This document shows positions 41,912 through 51,412 of a stretch of 64,000 nt of DNA, one piece after another; the stretch's first letter is position 1; every line of letters starts with the position of its first letter. Below the pieces are notes generated by a model. It searched no databases and had not been told where the DNA came from. It worked only from the letters and a program-made list of their open reading frames with translations. The position numbers and the translations under genes were made by a program. Origin of the DNA: Haloglomus litoreum (lineage in GTDB: Archaea; Halobacteriota; Halobacteria; Halobacteriales; Haloarculaceae); NCBI RefSeq assembly GCF_029338515.1, contig NZ_CP119988.1, positions 2,728,001-2,792,000 of the forward strand, in the 5' to 3' direction.

Positions 41912-42589
41912 TCACTCGGCGACGAACACACCGTCGCGCAGCCGCGGTACCAGGTCGATGGAGTCGAACTCGCAGAGCGCCTCGATCTCGTGCTCGTAGC
42001 CCATCTCGCGGAGCCACTGTGCCGTGGGCGTCCCGCGGATGGTCTCGGCGAGCGCGGCGGCGGCGGGCGGCGAGCCCTCGAGGTGACCAGCGATGCGGTC
42101 GACCCCGGCGACGTCCTCGCCGACCACCTCGCCCTGGCGCCCGGCCGCGACGAGCCACGTCTCCTCGTGGTCGGTGACGGCCTCGGCCACGGCCGCCGCG
42201 TTCACCGTCGTCCCGACGTAGATGTCGCGGTCGTGGCCGATGCGGTCCATCGCGCGGGTCCCGTTCGAGGAGAGCAGGCCGACCGGTCTGTCCGCGACAG
42301 GGTAGTCCGCCACCAGCGACGGCAGCGGGGAGCCGTCGAACCCCTCGACGGACTCGCCACCCTGCTCGCCGACGAGGAAGGCATCCGTCTCGGCCCTGAA
42401 CGCGCGAGCGGCGTCGGCGTCGGCGAACGGACGGACGTAGTCGGCCCCCGCCTCGAGGAGGCGGACGACCGTGGTCGAGGAGATGATGACGTCGACCACG
42501 ACGAACGCCGCGTCCGGGACGGGTTCGGGGAGGTCCTCCTGGCGGTCGACGCGATGGACCGTTCCATCGGCCGCGCTCGGACCCGTCAC
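41912..42589 (-). CDS. comB: 2-phosphosulfolactate phosphatase (ComB) family protein
   Basis: A 225-residue protein of the ComB family. Family patterns include FVVVDVIISSTTVVRLLEAG near residues 28-47, LLSSNGTRAMDRI around 110 and VAAGRQGEVVGEDVAGV. In methanogens ComB removes phosphate from 2-phosphosulfolactate in coenzyme M biosynthesis; in other organisms it is thought to serve sulfolactate or to have changed its substrate. The chosen GTG start at 42589 overlaps the stop of the next upstream small gene (GTGA). Confidence 0.85.
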   Translation of the reverse strand: MTGPSAADGTVHRVDRQEDLPEPVPDAAFVVVDVIISSTTVVRLLEAGADYVRPFADADAARAFRAETDAFLVGEQGGESVEGFDGSPLPSLVADYPVADRPVGLLSSNGTRAMDRIGHDRDIYVGTTVNAAAVAEAVTDHEETWLVAAGRQGEVVGEDVAGVDRIAGHLEGSPPAAAALAETIRGTPTAQWLREMGYEHEIEALCEFDSIDLVPRLRDGVFVAE

Positions 42590-42738
42590 AGCGGCTGCTC
42601 CCCCTCGATGATGGCGACGCCCTGCTCGCCCAGCGCGGCCATCTTGTAGGCCGCCAGTGCACGGTTGAACCGCAGGTCCGTCACCTCGATGCCGGTCTGG
42701 CCCTCGGAGCGGTCGACGAGGGCGCCTGTCGCTACCAT
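42586..42738 (-). CDS. 50-residue protein coupled to comB-like gene
   Basis: A 50-residue protein (MVATGALVDRSEGQTGIEVT...) with a mainly helical second half (LRFNRALAAYKMAALGEQGV). The stop overlaps the GTG start of the ComB-like gene. A longer frame exists to 42870, but its first 44 residues are arginine-rich shadow. No family known; the tight coupling to comB is the main reason to call it a gene. Confidence 0.6.
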   Translation of the reverse strand: MVATGALVDRSEGQTGIEVTDLRFNRALAAYKMAALGEQGVAIIEGEQPL

Positions 42739-42797
42739 ACACACCCACCGAGCTTTCCGACGGTAAAAGCCCCGCTGTTCAGCGACACCATCGTTAA

Positions 42798-42926
42798 CGG
42801 GGAGAGGGTGTTCCGGAGCGGCTGGACGTCGCATCCGACGACTCCGGGCGGGACCGCGAGGTCGCCGCACGCACCCGCGAGTTCGTCGCCGAGGACGTCG
42901 AGCACATCACGCGCTACGACGGCTGA
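42798..42926 (+). pseudogene. Possible C-terminal gene remnant
   Basis: An open stretch of 42 codons plus a stop, without any ATG, GTG or TTG start, encoding VPERLDVASDDSGRDREVAA and FVAEDVEHITRYDG at the end. The codon composition and acidic amino acids are those of a genuine haloarchaeal protein. It may be the tail of a deleted gene. It lies in the gap between the comB group and the DUF2071 gene. Confidence 0.3.
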
Positions 42927-42981
42927 CGGCGCAGCGCGGCGCGGGGCCCCACTCGGACGCGGGGCAGAGCGTCCAGCGCTG

Positions 42982-43671
42982 CTACGCCAGCTTGCTCCGT
43001 GACCCGACGATGTCGACCCCCGGGCTGTAGTGGTACACCGGGTCGGCGTCCGGCCGGGCGAACCCGTCGGCCGCGAGCAGCGTGTTCGTCTCGATGTCCG
43101 CGGTCGCGTGGAACAGCGTCCACGGCTCGTGCTCGACGTCGGCGTACCGCAGGCGCCCGCGCTGGTCCTCAGTGTAGAACCGGTAGCGCTCGACGAGGAA
43201 CTCGGTGAACGGGTCCTCGGTCGCCACGAACGGCTCCCCGGTCGGCCGATAGGTCCCCTCGTAGCGGGCCGGACGCGCCCCGGGGTGGCGACGACGACTG
43301 GCGAACCGGACCCGGTCTCCCGACCGCTCCAGCGAGATGCGGGCGTAGAAGTACGGCAGGTGGTGGAAGACGCGTGCGCCCACGACGCTCGCGACGCCCT
43401 GCGCGTCGAGGCTGAAGAAGTAGACGCTGGGCTCGCCGTCGTGGGTCACGTACGTCCGGACGTTCAGTTCGGGGAGCCGGAACCCCACCGACGGGGGCAG
43501 TCCCGCCGGGCGGACGGCGACGTTGGTGAACGGGACCACCGTGAGCCACGCCGACCCGTCGTAGGTGTCCGGCGCCAGCCGCTCGGGCAGGTGCGCGTCC
43601 ATCACGGCCGGGTCGACCGGCCAGTTCTCGAACAGCAGGTACCGCCACCCCATCGCGAGCGGGAGGACCAT
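42982..43671 (-). CDS. DUF2071 (YqjF-like) protein
   Basis: A 229-residue protein of the DUF2071/YqjF family. It starts MVLPLAMGWRYLLFENWPVD, with WRYLLFENWPVD(P) diagnostic, then VMDAHLPERLAPDTYDG and VVGARVFHHLPYFYARISLE. The fold is related to acetoacetate decarboxylase, but the activity is unknown. It is single, with a poorly organised AT-rich region (43735-43760) beyond the start. Confidence 0.88.
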   Translation of the reverse strand: MVLPLAMGWRYLLFENWPVDPAVMDAHLPERLAPDTYDGSAWLTVVPFTNVAVRPAGLPPSVGFRLPELNVRTYVTHDGEPSVYFFSLDAQGVASVVGARVFHHLPYFYARISLERSGDRVRFASRRRHPGARPARYEGTYRPTGEPFVATEDPFTEFLVERYRFYTEDQRGRLRYADVEHEPWTLFHATADIETNTLLAADGFARPDADPVYHYSPGVDIVGSRSKLA

Positions 43672-43804
43672 ACCGACCCCTCCGTCGGGTGAGGGGAACT
43701 GGTTTTGGGTGAGGCGGGGACCGCAGCATTATCCGAAAGCTACACCGATATCTGATTAACAGGCACCACAGACGGGTAGTGGCACGGATTCGAGAGTCGA
43801 GAGG

Positions 43805-44287
43805 CTATCTCCCCATCAACTTCGAGAGGCGCTCGGTCAGGCCACCGTCGCCGAGGCGGAGGTAGTAGGCGTCGCCGCGGTCCTCGTAGTAGTTGTCGAC
43901 GCGGCGCTCGATCTCGAAACCGACGTGCTGGTAGAAGTCGATGGCGTCCTGGTTGGTGGTGCGGGCGTGGCAGGTCACGGAGGAGTGGTCGTCGGCGACG
44001 GCGGCGATGAGCTGCTCGCCGAACCCCTCGTCCTGCCAGTCCGGGTCGACGGCGAGGAAGAGGACGTAGCCGTCCCGCCGGGTCGCTGCGAACCCCACGA
44101 GCTCCTCGTCGGGGCCGGAAGCGACGAGCGCGTACACCGTCGAACGACGGTAGGCATCGGTGAAGAACCCACGGCGCTGCTTGAGCACACCGTGGCGAGC
44201 GCGGATGCGCTCTTTCAGGTCCCACGCGTCGCCCGAGAGCTCGTCGCTACCGGGACCGACGACACGCAGCTCGATATTGACGCTCAC
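43805..44287 (-). CDS. GNAT-family N-acetyltransferase
   Basis: A 160-residue GNAT enzyme starting at GTG (MSVNIELRVVGPG). The acetyl-CoA pyrophosphate loop is DPDWQDEGFGEQLIAAV near residue 80 (Q/R-x-x-G-x-G/A type), with TNQDAIDFYQHVGFEIERR as the last conserved block. It transfers an acetyl group to an amine; the target may be a protein N-terminus (RimI-like) or a small molecule. TATA 44314-44320 places the transcript start next to the GTG. Confidence 0.85.
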   Translation of the reverse strand: MSVNIELRVVGPGSDELSGDAWDLKERIRARHGVLKQRRGFFTDAYRRSTVYALVASGPDEELVGFAATRRDGYVLFLAVDPDWQDEGFGEQLIAAVADDHSSVTCHARTTNQDAIDFYQHVGFEIERRVDNYYEDRGDAYYLRLGDGGLTERLSKLMGR

Positions 44288-44313
44288 TACCACCCAGGTA
44301 GGCGCCTGACAGG

Positions 44314-44320
44314 ATATAAT
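44314..44320 (-). promoter_or_regulatory. TATA element for the GNAT gene
   Basis: atataat (ATTATAT on the coding strand) is centred 30 bases before the GTG at 44287, supporting a leaderless GTG start. Confidence 0.6.
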
Positions 44321-44496
44321 TCCACCGCCAGGCGGGTCGGTATCCGGCCCGCCGATACCGGGCGCAGACGGGCGGGCGGGGCGAGCTGGCGCTGGGGCGA
44401 CGGCCCGACCCACAGGCCGGACCGCACTCCCGGCGATGGAGGCCCCGTCCCGGAGAGCCGGACCAGCCGTGGGGACGGGAGCTCGACAGCGCGGGA

Positions 44497-44587
44497 GCAC
44501 AGTTCGGGAGGGGGCACAGTTCGGGAGCCGGGGGCCACAACACGGCAGCCCGGAGGCACAGTTCGGGAGCCCCGGGCCACAACCCCT
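44497..44587 (+). repeat. Spaced direct repeats upstream of the DUF502 gene
   Basis: Three identical copies of gcacagttcgggag occur at 44497-44510, 44514-44527 and 44556-44569. Related units are gccacaacacggcag at 44534-44548 and gccacaacccc from 44577. The start-to-start distances are 17, 20, 22 and 21 bases, so most of the units lie about two helical turns apart on one face of the DNA. They end immediately before the likely TATA element of the DUF502 gene. Confidence 0.7.
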
Positions 44588-44616
44588 TAGGTGCGTGCCA
44601 CCGCACTACGGCAGTA

Positions 44617-45870
44617 ATGAGCGCGCTCGACCCCGACGACGCAGAGATCGTCGGGAGACGACAGTCGCCGAGGGAAGTCCTGCGCGAGTCGCTGGTCACC
44701 GGCGCGGCCATCATCCTCCCGCTGGCCGTGACGCTGCTGGTCCTCAGTTTCGTCGTCAACTTCCTCTCGAACGCCCTGAGCCCCATCTCCTCGACCGCCG
44801 TCACGAACCTCCCGTTCAACAACGCCGTCATCGTCCAGGCCATCACGGTCATCCTGCTGCTCGTCGTGATGCTGGTGGTCGGGTTCGTCGCGGAGTACAC
44901 CGAGAGCGGCAGCTCGGTCGGCCAGCGGTTCGACGGTTTCATGGAGTCGATCCCGGGTGTCGGCTCCGTCTACACCAGCTTCAACGAGATGTCCGAACTG
45001 CTGCTGGACTCGGACACGGAGTCGTTCCAGGACGTGAAGCTGGTCCAGTACCCCGTCGAGGGGTCCTACACGGTCGCGTTCAAGACTGCCGACACGCCCG
45101 CCACCCTCGAATCCGACACCGGCGAGGACGAGATGATCACCCTGTTCATGCCGATGGCACCCAACCCCGTGATGGGTGGGTTCGTCATCCACGTCTCCAC
45201 GGACCGCGTCGTGGACACCGACATGACCGTCGAGGAGGGCATCCGGAGCATCGTCACGAGCGGGGTCGCCATCGGCGACACCAGCCCGGCGATGCGCGGG
45301 CTGAGCGAGGAACAGCTGGAGGAACTGGCGCGGCTCCGCCGCGTCGAGGACGGCAGCCAGCCCGAGTCGACCGGCTCGGTGGAGACGGACCCCGGCAAGC
45401 GGGCCCACTACGAGCGCGATGTGGCGCCGGAGTTCTCCGAGACGCCGGATGCAATCGAGCGCCGCACGGAGGGCAGCGCCAGCGACGCCAGCACGCCCGC
45501 CGACATCGAGCGTGGCGGTGGCTCCATCGGGGACACCGGCGGGACCCCGGCGGAGGCGAGCCGCGCCGACGACCGGACCCGGGGGACGACCCCGGAGCCA
45601 CCGGCCGAACGCGCCGGGCGGAAGCGCGACGACGGGGCCGACCCGACGGACGGGAGCGGCGCCACCGCGGACGTCGGCGACGGTACCGCTGATGAAGCCG
45701 GCGTCGACGCCGACGCTGACGGCGATGGCACCGCCGCTGTGGATGGCGCCGCCGCTGATGGGGACGCCAGTGAGGACGCCGGCGGCGACGGGGAGAACGG
45801 CGACCTGTTCCCCACGGACAGCGAGGAGTGGACCGTCGACGGCGAGGGGCCGGACGGGGACGACTCATGA
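44617..45870 (+). CDS. DUF502 membrane protein with long acidic tail
   Basis: A 417-residue protein. Residues 1-220 are the DUF502 domain: two membrane helices (LVTGAAIILPLAVTLLVLSF and VQAITVILLLVVMLVVGF), the segment ESIPGVGSVYTSFNEMSELL, and a soluble beta part with PMAPNPVMGGFVIHVSTDRV. The last 180 residues are low complexity, rich in Asp, Gly, Ala and Glu, without fold. Its end overlaps the archease gene (ATGA), so both are probably expressed together. The role of DUF502 is unknown. Confidence 0.85.
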   Translation: MSALDPDDAEIVGRRQSPREVLRESLVTGAAIILPLAVTLLVLSFVVNFLSNALSPISSTAVTNLPFNNAVIVQAITVILLLVVMLVVGFVAEYTESGSSVGQRFDGFMESIPGVGSVYTSFNEMSELLLDSDTESFQDVKLVQYPVEGSYTVAFKTADTPATLESDTGEDEMITLFMPMAPNPVMGGFVIHVSTDRVVDTDMTVEEGIRSIVTSGVAIGDTSPAMRGLSEEQLEELARLRRVEDGSQPESTGSVETDPGKRAHYERDVAPEFSETPDAIERRTEGSASDASTPADIERGGGSIGDTGGTPAEASRADDRTRGTTPEPPAERAGRKRDDGADPTDGSGATADVGDGTADEAGVDADADGDGTAAVDGAAADGDASEDAGGDGENGDLFPTDSEEWTVDGEGPDGDDS

Positions 45871-46277
45871 GCTTCGAACTCCGGGACCACACCGCCGACG
45901 TGGCGGTCGCGGCCGAGGGGGAGACGCTGGGCGGGACGTTCGCCGCCGTCGCCGATGGGCTCGCCGCCGCGATGTGCGACGAGTGGCCGGACGACGGCGA
46001 CCGGTTCCCGGTGGGCATCCAGAGCGAGAGCGAGGAGTCGCTCCTCTTCGACTACCTCGACGACCTCATCTACCAGCGCGACGTCGAGAACGTCCTCCCC
46101 GTCGACAACTCGTGTGAGGTGTTCTTCCGCAACGGCACCTGGGTCCTCAGGGGGGAGTTCCGCGGCGTGCCGCTGGACCGCGTCAGCGCCCGCGAGGTGA
46201 AGGCCGTCACCTACTCCGACATGCGGATCGAGCGGACCGCCGACGGCTACGAGGCGTACGTCGTCCTCGACGTCTGA
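45867..46277 (+). CDS. Archease
   Basis: A 136-residue protein starting MSFELRDHTADVAVAAEG, the archease N-terminal motif with the metal-binding Asp of DHTADV. Other signatures are SLLFDYLDDLIYQRDVENVL and REVKAVTYSDMRIE, ending YEAYVVLDV with the C-terminal metal-site Asp. It helps the RNA ligase RtcB to carry out multiple rounds of tRNA or rRNA ligation. RtcB itself is not in this window. It is coupled to the DUF502 gene by an ATGA overlap. Confidence 0.95.
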   Translation: MSFELRDHTADVAVAAEGETLGGTFAAVADGLAAAMCDEWPDDGDRFPVGIQSESEESLLFDYLDDLIYQRDVENVLPVDNSCEVFFRNGTWVLRGEFRGVPLDRVSAREVKAVTYSDMRIERTADGYEAYVVLDV

Positions 46278-46363
46278 GGCGGCCAGTTCGGGCCCGATGT
46301 CGGGCGCCCGACGAGGGGCCGCGGGCCGCGGCGCTTATCCTGTCGGGTGCCGTAGCGAGGCCG

Positions 46364-47332
46364 ATGTTCGTGGGCCACGGACTGCTGGCGTTCGCGCTGG
46401 CCGCCGCCGCGGCGCGCGTGCGCGGGTGGTCGCCCGAGCGGGCGCTGGCGCTCGGCCTGCTCGCGGGCGCGTTCGGGCTCGCACCGGACGTCGACATCCT
46501 CTACGCCCCCGTCGGCGTGCTGGGTGCGAGCGGGCCCCTCGACGCCGCGAGCGGCTTCTGGCGGGCCGGGAACGAGGTCCACCGCGCCGTGACCCACTCG
46601 CTGGTCGTCGCCACGGTCGCGAGTCTCGCGGCCGGCGCGTGGACGACCGGTCGCCGGCCGGGGCGCCTCGGCGCGGTGGCCGCGCTCTCGGCCACGGTGG
46701 CGGTCGCCTTCGCCGTCTCCGGGGCGCTGGGCGCGGTCGTGCTGGCCGCGTTCGGCGTGGCCGTACTCGGCCTCGCACGTGTCGGGCGCGCCCACCTCGG
46801 CCTCGGCCCGGCTGCCGTCGCCACAGCGGGCGCGGTCGGGACGCTGACGCACCCGTTCGGCGATCTGTTCACCGGCGAGCCGCCGGCGATACTCTACCCG
46901 CTCGACGTGACCGTGTTCGTCGAGCGCGTCGTCCTCGCGCCGGACCCGACGCTGCACCTGCTGGGGGCGCTGTTCGTCGAACTCGGGACCGCGTGGCTGG
47001 CGGCGCTGGTCCTCGTGTGGCTCCGTGACGACGGGCTCCCGGCCTGGCCCGGCATCGGTTCGCTCGCCGCCCGCATCGACCGCCGGGCCGGCATCGGCCT
47101 CGGATACGCGGGCGCGGCGGTCCTCATCCCGGCGCCGACACTGGAGGTCTCGTACCACTTCGTCTTCCCGCTGCTCGCGGTCGGTGCCGGCGTGACGGCG
47201 GCCGCAGCCATCGGGGAGGCGCGTGCCGCCGGGGACCGCTGGCGGGGCATCGAGCGCGCGGCGCTCTCCGGGCTCGCCGCGGTCACGCTCGCGGCGCTCG
47301 CGTACACCGCTGGGTACCTCCTGCTGGGCTGA
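46364..47332 (+). CDS. YdjM-type membrane metal-dependent hydrolase
   Basis: A 322-residue membrane protein with about eight segments. The DVDILY site in LAPDVDILYAPVG near residue 45 and the His-rich HRAVTHSLVVATV around residue 78 are the signature of the YdjM/LexA-regulated membrane hydrolase group; further conserved polar residues are HPFGDLFTGEPPAIL. Its substrate is unknown. It opens a group of three membrane-protein genes on the same strand. Confidence 0.85.
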   Translation: MFVGHGLLAFALAAAAARVRGWSPERALALGLLAGAFGLAPDVDILYAPVGVLGASGPLDAASGFWRAGNEVHRAVTHSLVVATVASLAAGAWTTGRRPGRLGAVAALSATVAVAFAVSGALGAVVLAAFGVAVLGLARVGRAHLGLGPAAVATAGAVGTLTHPFGDLFTGEPPAILYPLDVTVFVERVVLAPDPTLHLLGALFVELGTAWLAALVLVWLRDDGLPAWPGIGSLAARIDRRAGIGLGYAGAAVLIPAPTLEVSYHFVFPLLAVGAGVTAAAAIGEARAAGDRWRGIERAALSGLAAVTLAALAYTAGYLLLG

Positions 47333-47410
47333 CTCCGGATGCGCGGCCACCGCCGGGGCCCGTCTGCCACGGCCCGGAATCATATGTAGCCCCGGCGCGG
47401 AGTACCGCCG

Positions 47411-48130
47411 ATGGCTACCGACCTGGATCGGCTGGTCGAGGACGAGCGACTGAACGCGGCCCTCGCCTGGGTGCTCGTCGCGCTCGTGCTGCTGGTCGCG
47501 GTCGGGAACGCGGCGATCGGCGAGCTGGCGTGGGCCGCGTTCGCGACGGCAGTGGCGCTGCTGGCCCTGCAGCCACCGGTCCGGTTCCGGACGCCGCGCG
47601 CGATGCTCCCGTGGGAGGTGCTGGCGCTGGCGGCGCTCCCCCTGCTCGCGCGACCGTTCACCATCCTCGCGGGCATCGGAACGGGCGCGCTGGCGACCTA
47701 CTTCGCGGTGGCAGCGGTCGCGCTCATCGTGGCGGTGAACCTCCACGTCTTCACCCCGGTCGAGATGAACGCGACGTTCGCCGTCGTCTTCGTCGCCATC
47801 GCGACCATGGCCGCCGCGGGCGTCTGGGCGGTCCTCCGGTTCGCCGCCGACGTGTTGCTGGGGACGGGGTTCCTGCTGAAGCCCGGACTCGACGAGCACG
47901 TCATCGAGCGGAACGTGATGCTGGAGTTCGTCTACTCGACGGTCGCGGGCGTGGCCGCCGGCCTGGTCTTCGACCGGTACTTCCGGCGGCGTCAGGCCCG
48001 CCACGAACGCCTCCCGAGCGACGTCGAGACGGAGCTCCGGGCCGAACAGGAGTCGTTCGAGGAGTACGTCGGCGAGCGGTCGGAGGGGTCGCCACTCACG
48101 GCGGCCCGCCGCCGCGAGGGGGGGCGATGA
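47411..48130 (+). CDS. Multi-span membrane protein of unknown function
   Basis: A 239-residue protein with about six membrane segments (ALAWVLVALVLLVAVGNAAI first), a conserved-looking NLHVFTPVEMNATFAVVF in the middle and a cytosolic charged C-terminus rich in Arg and Glu. No family is recognised. Its stop overlaps the start of the next membrane protein gene (ATGA), so they form an operon. Confidence 0.75.
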   Translation: MATDLDRLVEDERLNAALAWVLVALVLLVAVGNAAIGELAWAAFATAVALLALQPPVRFRTPRAMLPWEVLALAALPLLARPFTILAGIGTGALATYFAVAAVALIVAVNLHVFTPVEMNATFAVVFVAIATMAAAGVWAVLRFAADVLLGTGFLLKPGLDEHVIERNVMLEFVYSTVAGVAAGLVFDRYFRRRQARHERLPSDVETELRAEQESFEEYVGERSEGSPLTAARRREGGR

Positions 48131-48804
48131 GGCTCCGCGACCGGATCGGCATCGACACCCGGACACAGGCCCGCCTCGCGTGGGCGATGGAGCTCGTCCT
48201 CGTCGGCATCCTGTTCGTCGGCCTCTGGGACCGCGACACGGGCGTCATCGTCAACACGGCGGTTGCGCTTGGCGTCACGCAGCTGGTGCCGATACTGGAG
48301 CGGGACTACGGCATCCCGATGGACCCCGCGCTGACGCTGTGGATCACCGCCGCCGTCTTCCTCCACGCCGTCGGCGTCGTCGGGTTCCCCGGGTCGCCAC
48401 AGAACCTCTACCAGGACCTCTGGTGGTACGACCACGTCACGCACGCCCTCTCGGCGTCGGTGGTGGCCGCGGCCGGCTACGCGACCGCACGCGCGGTCGA
48501 CCTGCACTCGGTCGAGGTGCGGCTCCCGCCGCGGTTCATGTTCGCGTTCATCCTGCTCCTGACGCTCGCGTTCGGCGTCTTCTGGGAGGTCATCGAGTTC
48601 ACCATCGGCGAGGCCGCCGCGGTCCTGGGGGGCGAGCCCGTCCTCACCCAGTACGGGCTGGACGATTCGATGCTCGACCTCGTGTTCGACACCGTCGGCG
48701 CGGTCGTCGTGGCGGTCTGGGGGACGGCCTACCTCACGGACCTAGCCGGCGCCATCGCCCGGCGGCTCGGTGACGAAGCCCCCGACCGCCGCTCGAGCGA
48801 CTGA
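48127..48804 (+). CDS. YjdF/DUF2238-like membrane protein
   Basis: A 225-residue membrane protein with about six segments. The feature is a set of acidic/His sites in membrane helices: LWWYDHVTHALSASVVAAAG with Asp and two His, FGVFWEVIEFTIGEAAA, and DLVFDTVGAVVVAVWG. This spacing matches the DUF2238/YjdF group, whose biochemical role is not known. It is the second gene of a coupled pair. Confidence 0.75.
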   Translation: MRLRDRIGIDTRTQARLAWAMELVLVGILFVGLWDRDTGVIVNTAVALGVTQLVPILERDYGIPMDPALTLWITAAVFLHAVGVVGFPGSPQNLYQDLWWYDHVTHALSASVVAAAGYATARAVDLHSVEVRLPPRFMFAFILLLTLAFGVFWEVIEFTIGEAAAVLGGEPVLTQYGLDDSMLDLVFDTVGAVVVAVWGTAYLTDLAGAIARRLGDEAPDRRSSD

Positions 48805-48859
48805 CATCGTACGGGCCCCCGATCCCGACGGAACGCGTCGTCCCGGACCGGCACACATC

Positions 48860-48866
48860 TTTAATT
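48860..48866 (+). promoter_or_regulatory. TATA element of the dodecin gene
   Basis: tttaatt is centred 32 bases before the ATG at 48895, with cacac upstream. The predicted start lies about five bases before the ATG. Confidence 0.55.
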
Positions 48867-48894
48867 GGGAGCCGACGGAACCAGTCGCTCGGAC

Positions 48895-49095
48895 ATGAGC
48901 GTCTACAAGAAGATCGTCCTGATCGGGACCAGCGAGAAGAGCTTCGAAGCCGCCGTCGACAACGCGCTGGACCGCGCGGACTACACCATCGACAACATCC
49001 ACTGGGCCGAGGTGCAGGACATGGGCGTCGAGATGGCCAGTGTCAGCGGCCGCGAGTACCAGGTCGAGGTCGAGGTCGCGTTCGAGCTGGAGTAA
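48895..49095 (+). CDS. Dodecin (flavin-binding dodecamer)
   Basis: A 66-residue dodecin: [20 protein letters not shown], then the flavin-stacking Trp at position 37 in [14 protein letters not shown], and the C-terminal beta strand [13 protein letters not shown]. Twelve subunits form a hollow sphere that stores flavin; the Halobacterium homologue favours riboflavin breakdown products such as lumichrome and riboflavin, and the aromatic and Gln positions here (HWAEVQ) are the same. It works in the cytosol as a flavin buffer. Confidence 0.95.
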   Translation: MSVYKKIVLIGTSEKSFEAAVDNALDRADYTIDNIHWAEVQDMGVEMASVSGREYQVEVEVAFELE

Positions 49096-49140
49096 TCGAA
49101 TCGCCGCGTTCTCCTCGTCACGCTCGGGCCGGAGCGGGCC

Positions 49141-49530
49141 TCAGGTCCGGAACGACTCGCCGCAGCCGCATTCGGAGACGACGTTCGGGTTCTCGACGGT
49201 GAAGCCCGCGCCCTGCAGGCCGCCCTCGAAGTCCAGCACGGAGCCCTCGATGTAGTTCATGCTGGCCGGGTCGACGAACACGCGCAGGTCGTGGTGTTCG
49301 TAGACGGTGTCGTCGTCCTCGGGCTCGGTGTCGAATCGCATCCCGTAGGAGAGGCCGGCACAGCCGCCCTGCTGGACGAACAGGCGGAGCCCCGCGATGT
49401 CCGTGTCCATCCCCTCGCCGGTCAGGAGGTCGAGCGCCTGCTCGGCGGCCTCCTCCGTGACCTGTATCTCGGGGCGCTCCGCGGCCGTCTCCCCGGGGTC
49501 GGCGCCTCCCTCGTCGGCGGTGCTGCTCAT
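49141..49530 (-). CDS. HesB/IscA-type iron-sulfur carrier
   Basis: A 129-residue A-type carrier. The three conserved cysteines are in QGGCAGLSYGMRF and VSECGCGESFRT (CGC near the end), with the usual GSVLDFEGGLQGAGFTVENPN between. The N-terminal 35 residues form an acidic, probably flexible, extension. It carries Fe-S clusters or iron to target enzymes; this genome part has several Fe-S consumers (succinate dehydrogenase, formate dehydrogenase). Confidence 0.94.
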   Translation of the reverse strand: MSSTADEGGADPGETAAERPEIQVTEEAAEQALDLLTGEGMDTDIAGLRLFVQQGGCAGLSYGMRFDTEPEDDDTVYEHHDLRVFVDPASMNYIEGSVLDFEGGLQGAGFTVENPNVVSECGCGESFRT

Positions 49531-49623
49531 GTGAGCCCCTTTCGCGCCCGTGGGGGTAACAGTTACGCCGCCTGGTGGGCGGCGGGGTCCACACGTGGTC
49601 GAGGAACCGCCACCGGGTCGCCG

Positions 49624-50145
49624 TCAGCCCCGGTCCGCGGGGGTGGGCCCAGCCCCGGGACCGACGGTGCGGTGGAACCGCCAACCCCAGGCGCCGCTCT
49701 CGTCGATGGCGAGGGTCGGTCCCCAGCAGTCGCCCGCCGCTTCGCCAGGGAACCCGAACGCTCGCCACTCACCGCCGTCGACGCGCCCCCGGAGCGCCAT
49801 GTTCGCCGGCTCCGTGGACCAGGTCCGGTCCACGACGCGCTCGGGCGGGCTGTACGGCGAGGCATCGGGGTCGTGGGGCGGCAGTTCGAGCGTCGTCCGC
49901 TGGACCTCCGTGCCGTTCCGCTCGACGACCACCGCTGCGACGTGTGGCTCGTCGTGGTCGTTCGTCGCGGTTACCACGCAGAGCCGCTCCCGGTCGGTGG
50001 CCTCGTCGACGCGGTCGACGGCGCGTCCAGCGAGGCTGAGACAACCGGTCGAGAGCGCACCGACGCCCGCTGCCCCGGTGGCCAGAACCTGCCGTCGGTT
50101 CACGGGTGACCCCAACCGGACGGCTCCGCCAGTATCTTGTGGCAT
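49624..50145 (-). CDS. Tat/lipobox small protein of unknown function
   Basis: A 173-residue protein. An N-terminal extension (MPQDTGGAVRLGSPV) precedes NRRQVLATGAAGVGALSTGC, a twin-arginine-type signal with lipobox Cys. The mature part has an Ig-like pattern (EPHVAAVVVERNGTEVQRTT) and an isolated Cys (GDCWGPTLAID). No function is evident. It is divergent from sucC across 121 bases. Confidence 0.7.
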   Translation of the reverse strand: MPQDTGGAVRLGSPVNRRQVLATGAAGVGALSTGCLSLAGRAVDRVDEATDRERLCVVTATNDHDEPHVAAVVVERNGTEVQRTTLELPPHDPDASPYSPPERVVDRTWSTEPANMALRGRVDGGEWRAFGFPGEAAGDCWGPTLAIDESGAWGWRFHRTVGPGAGPTPADRG

Positions 50146-50266
50146 CGGCCGGTGCAGTCGCGTCCGGCACCGGTCCGCGCCGAAGTGGACGGTCGGTGAC
50201 CGTACCCCCGGTCATGCCCGGTTCCGATACTACTAACTCGGCGTCACGGGAAGGCCCGTGCGTCAG

Positions 50267-51408
<1,142 letters not shown>

Positions 51409-51412
<4 letters not shown>

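Larger units (their letters stand above)
44288..44616. other. Gene-free spacer with promoter and spaced direct repeats
   Basis: These 329 bases between the divergent GNAT and DUF502 genes hold no credible protein gene. The part nearest GNAT has its promoter (44314-44320). The middle is GC-rich without apparent signal. The last 120 bases carry a run of related 14-base units (44497-44587) in front of ccttag, a weak TATA candidate about 30 bases before the DUF502 start. Confidence 0.6.
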
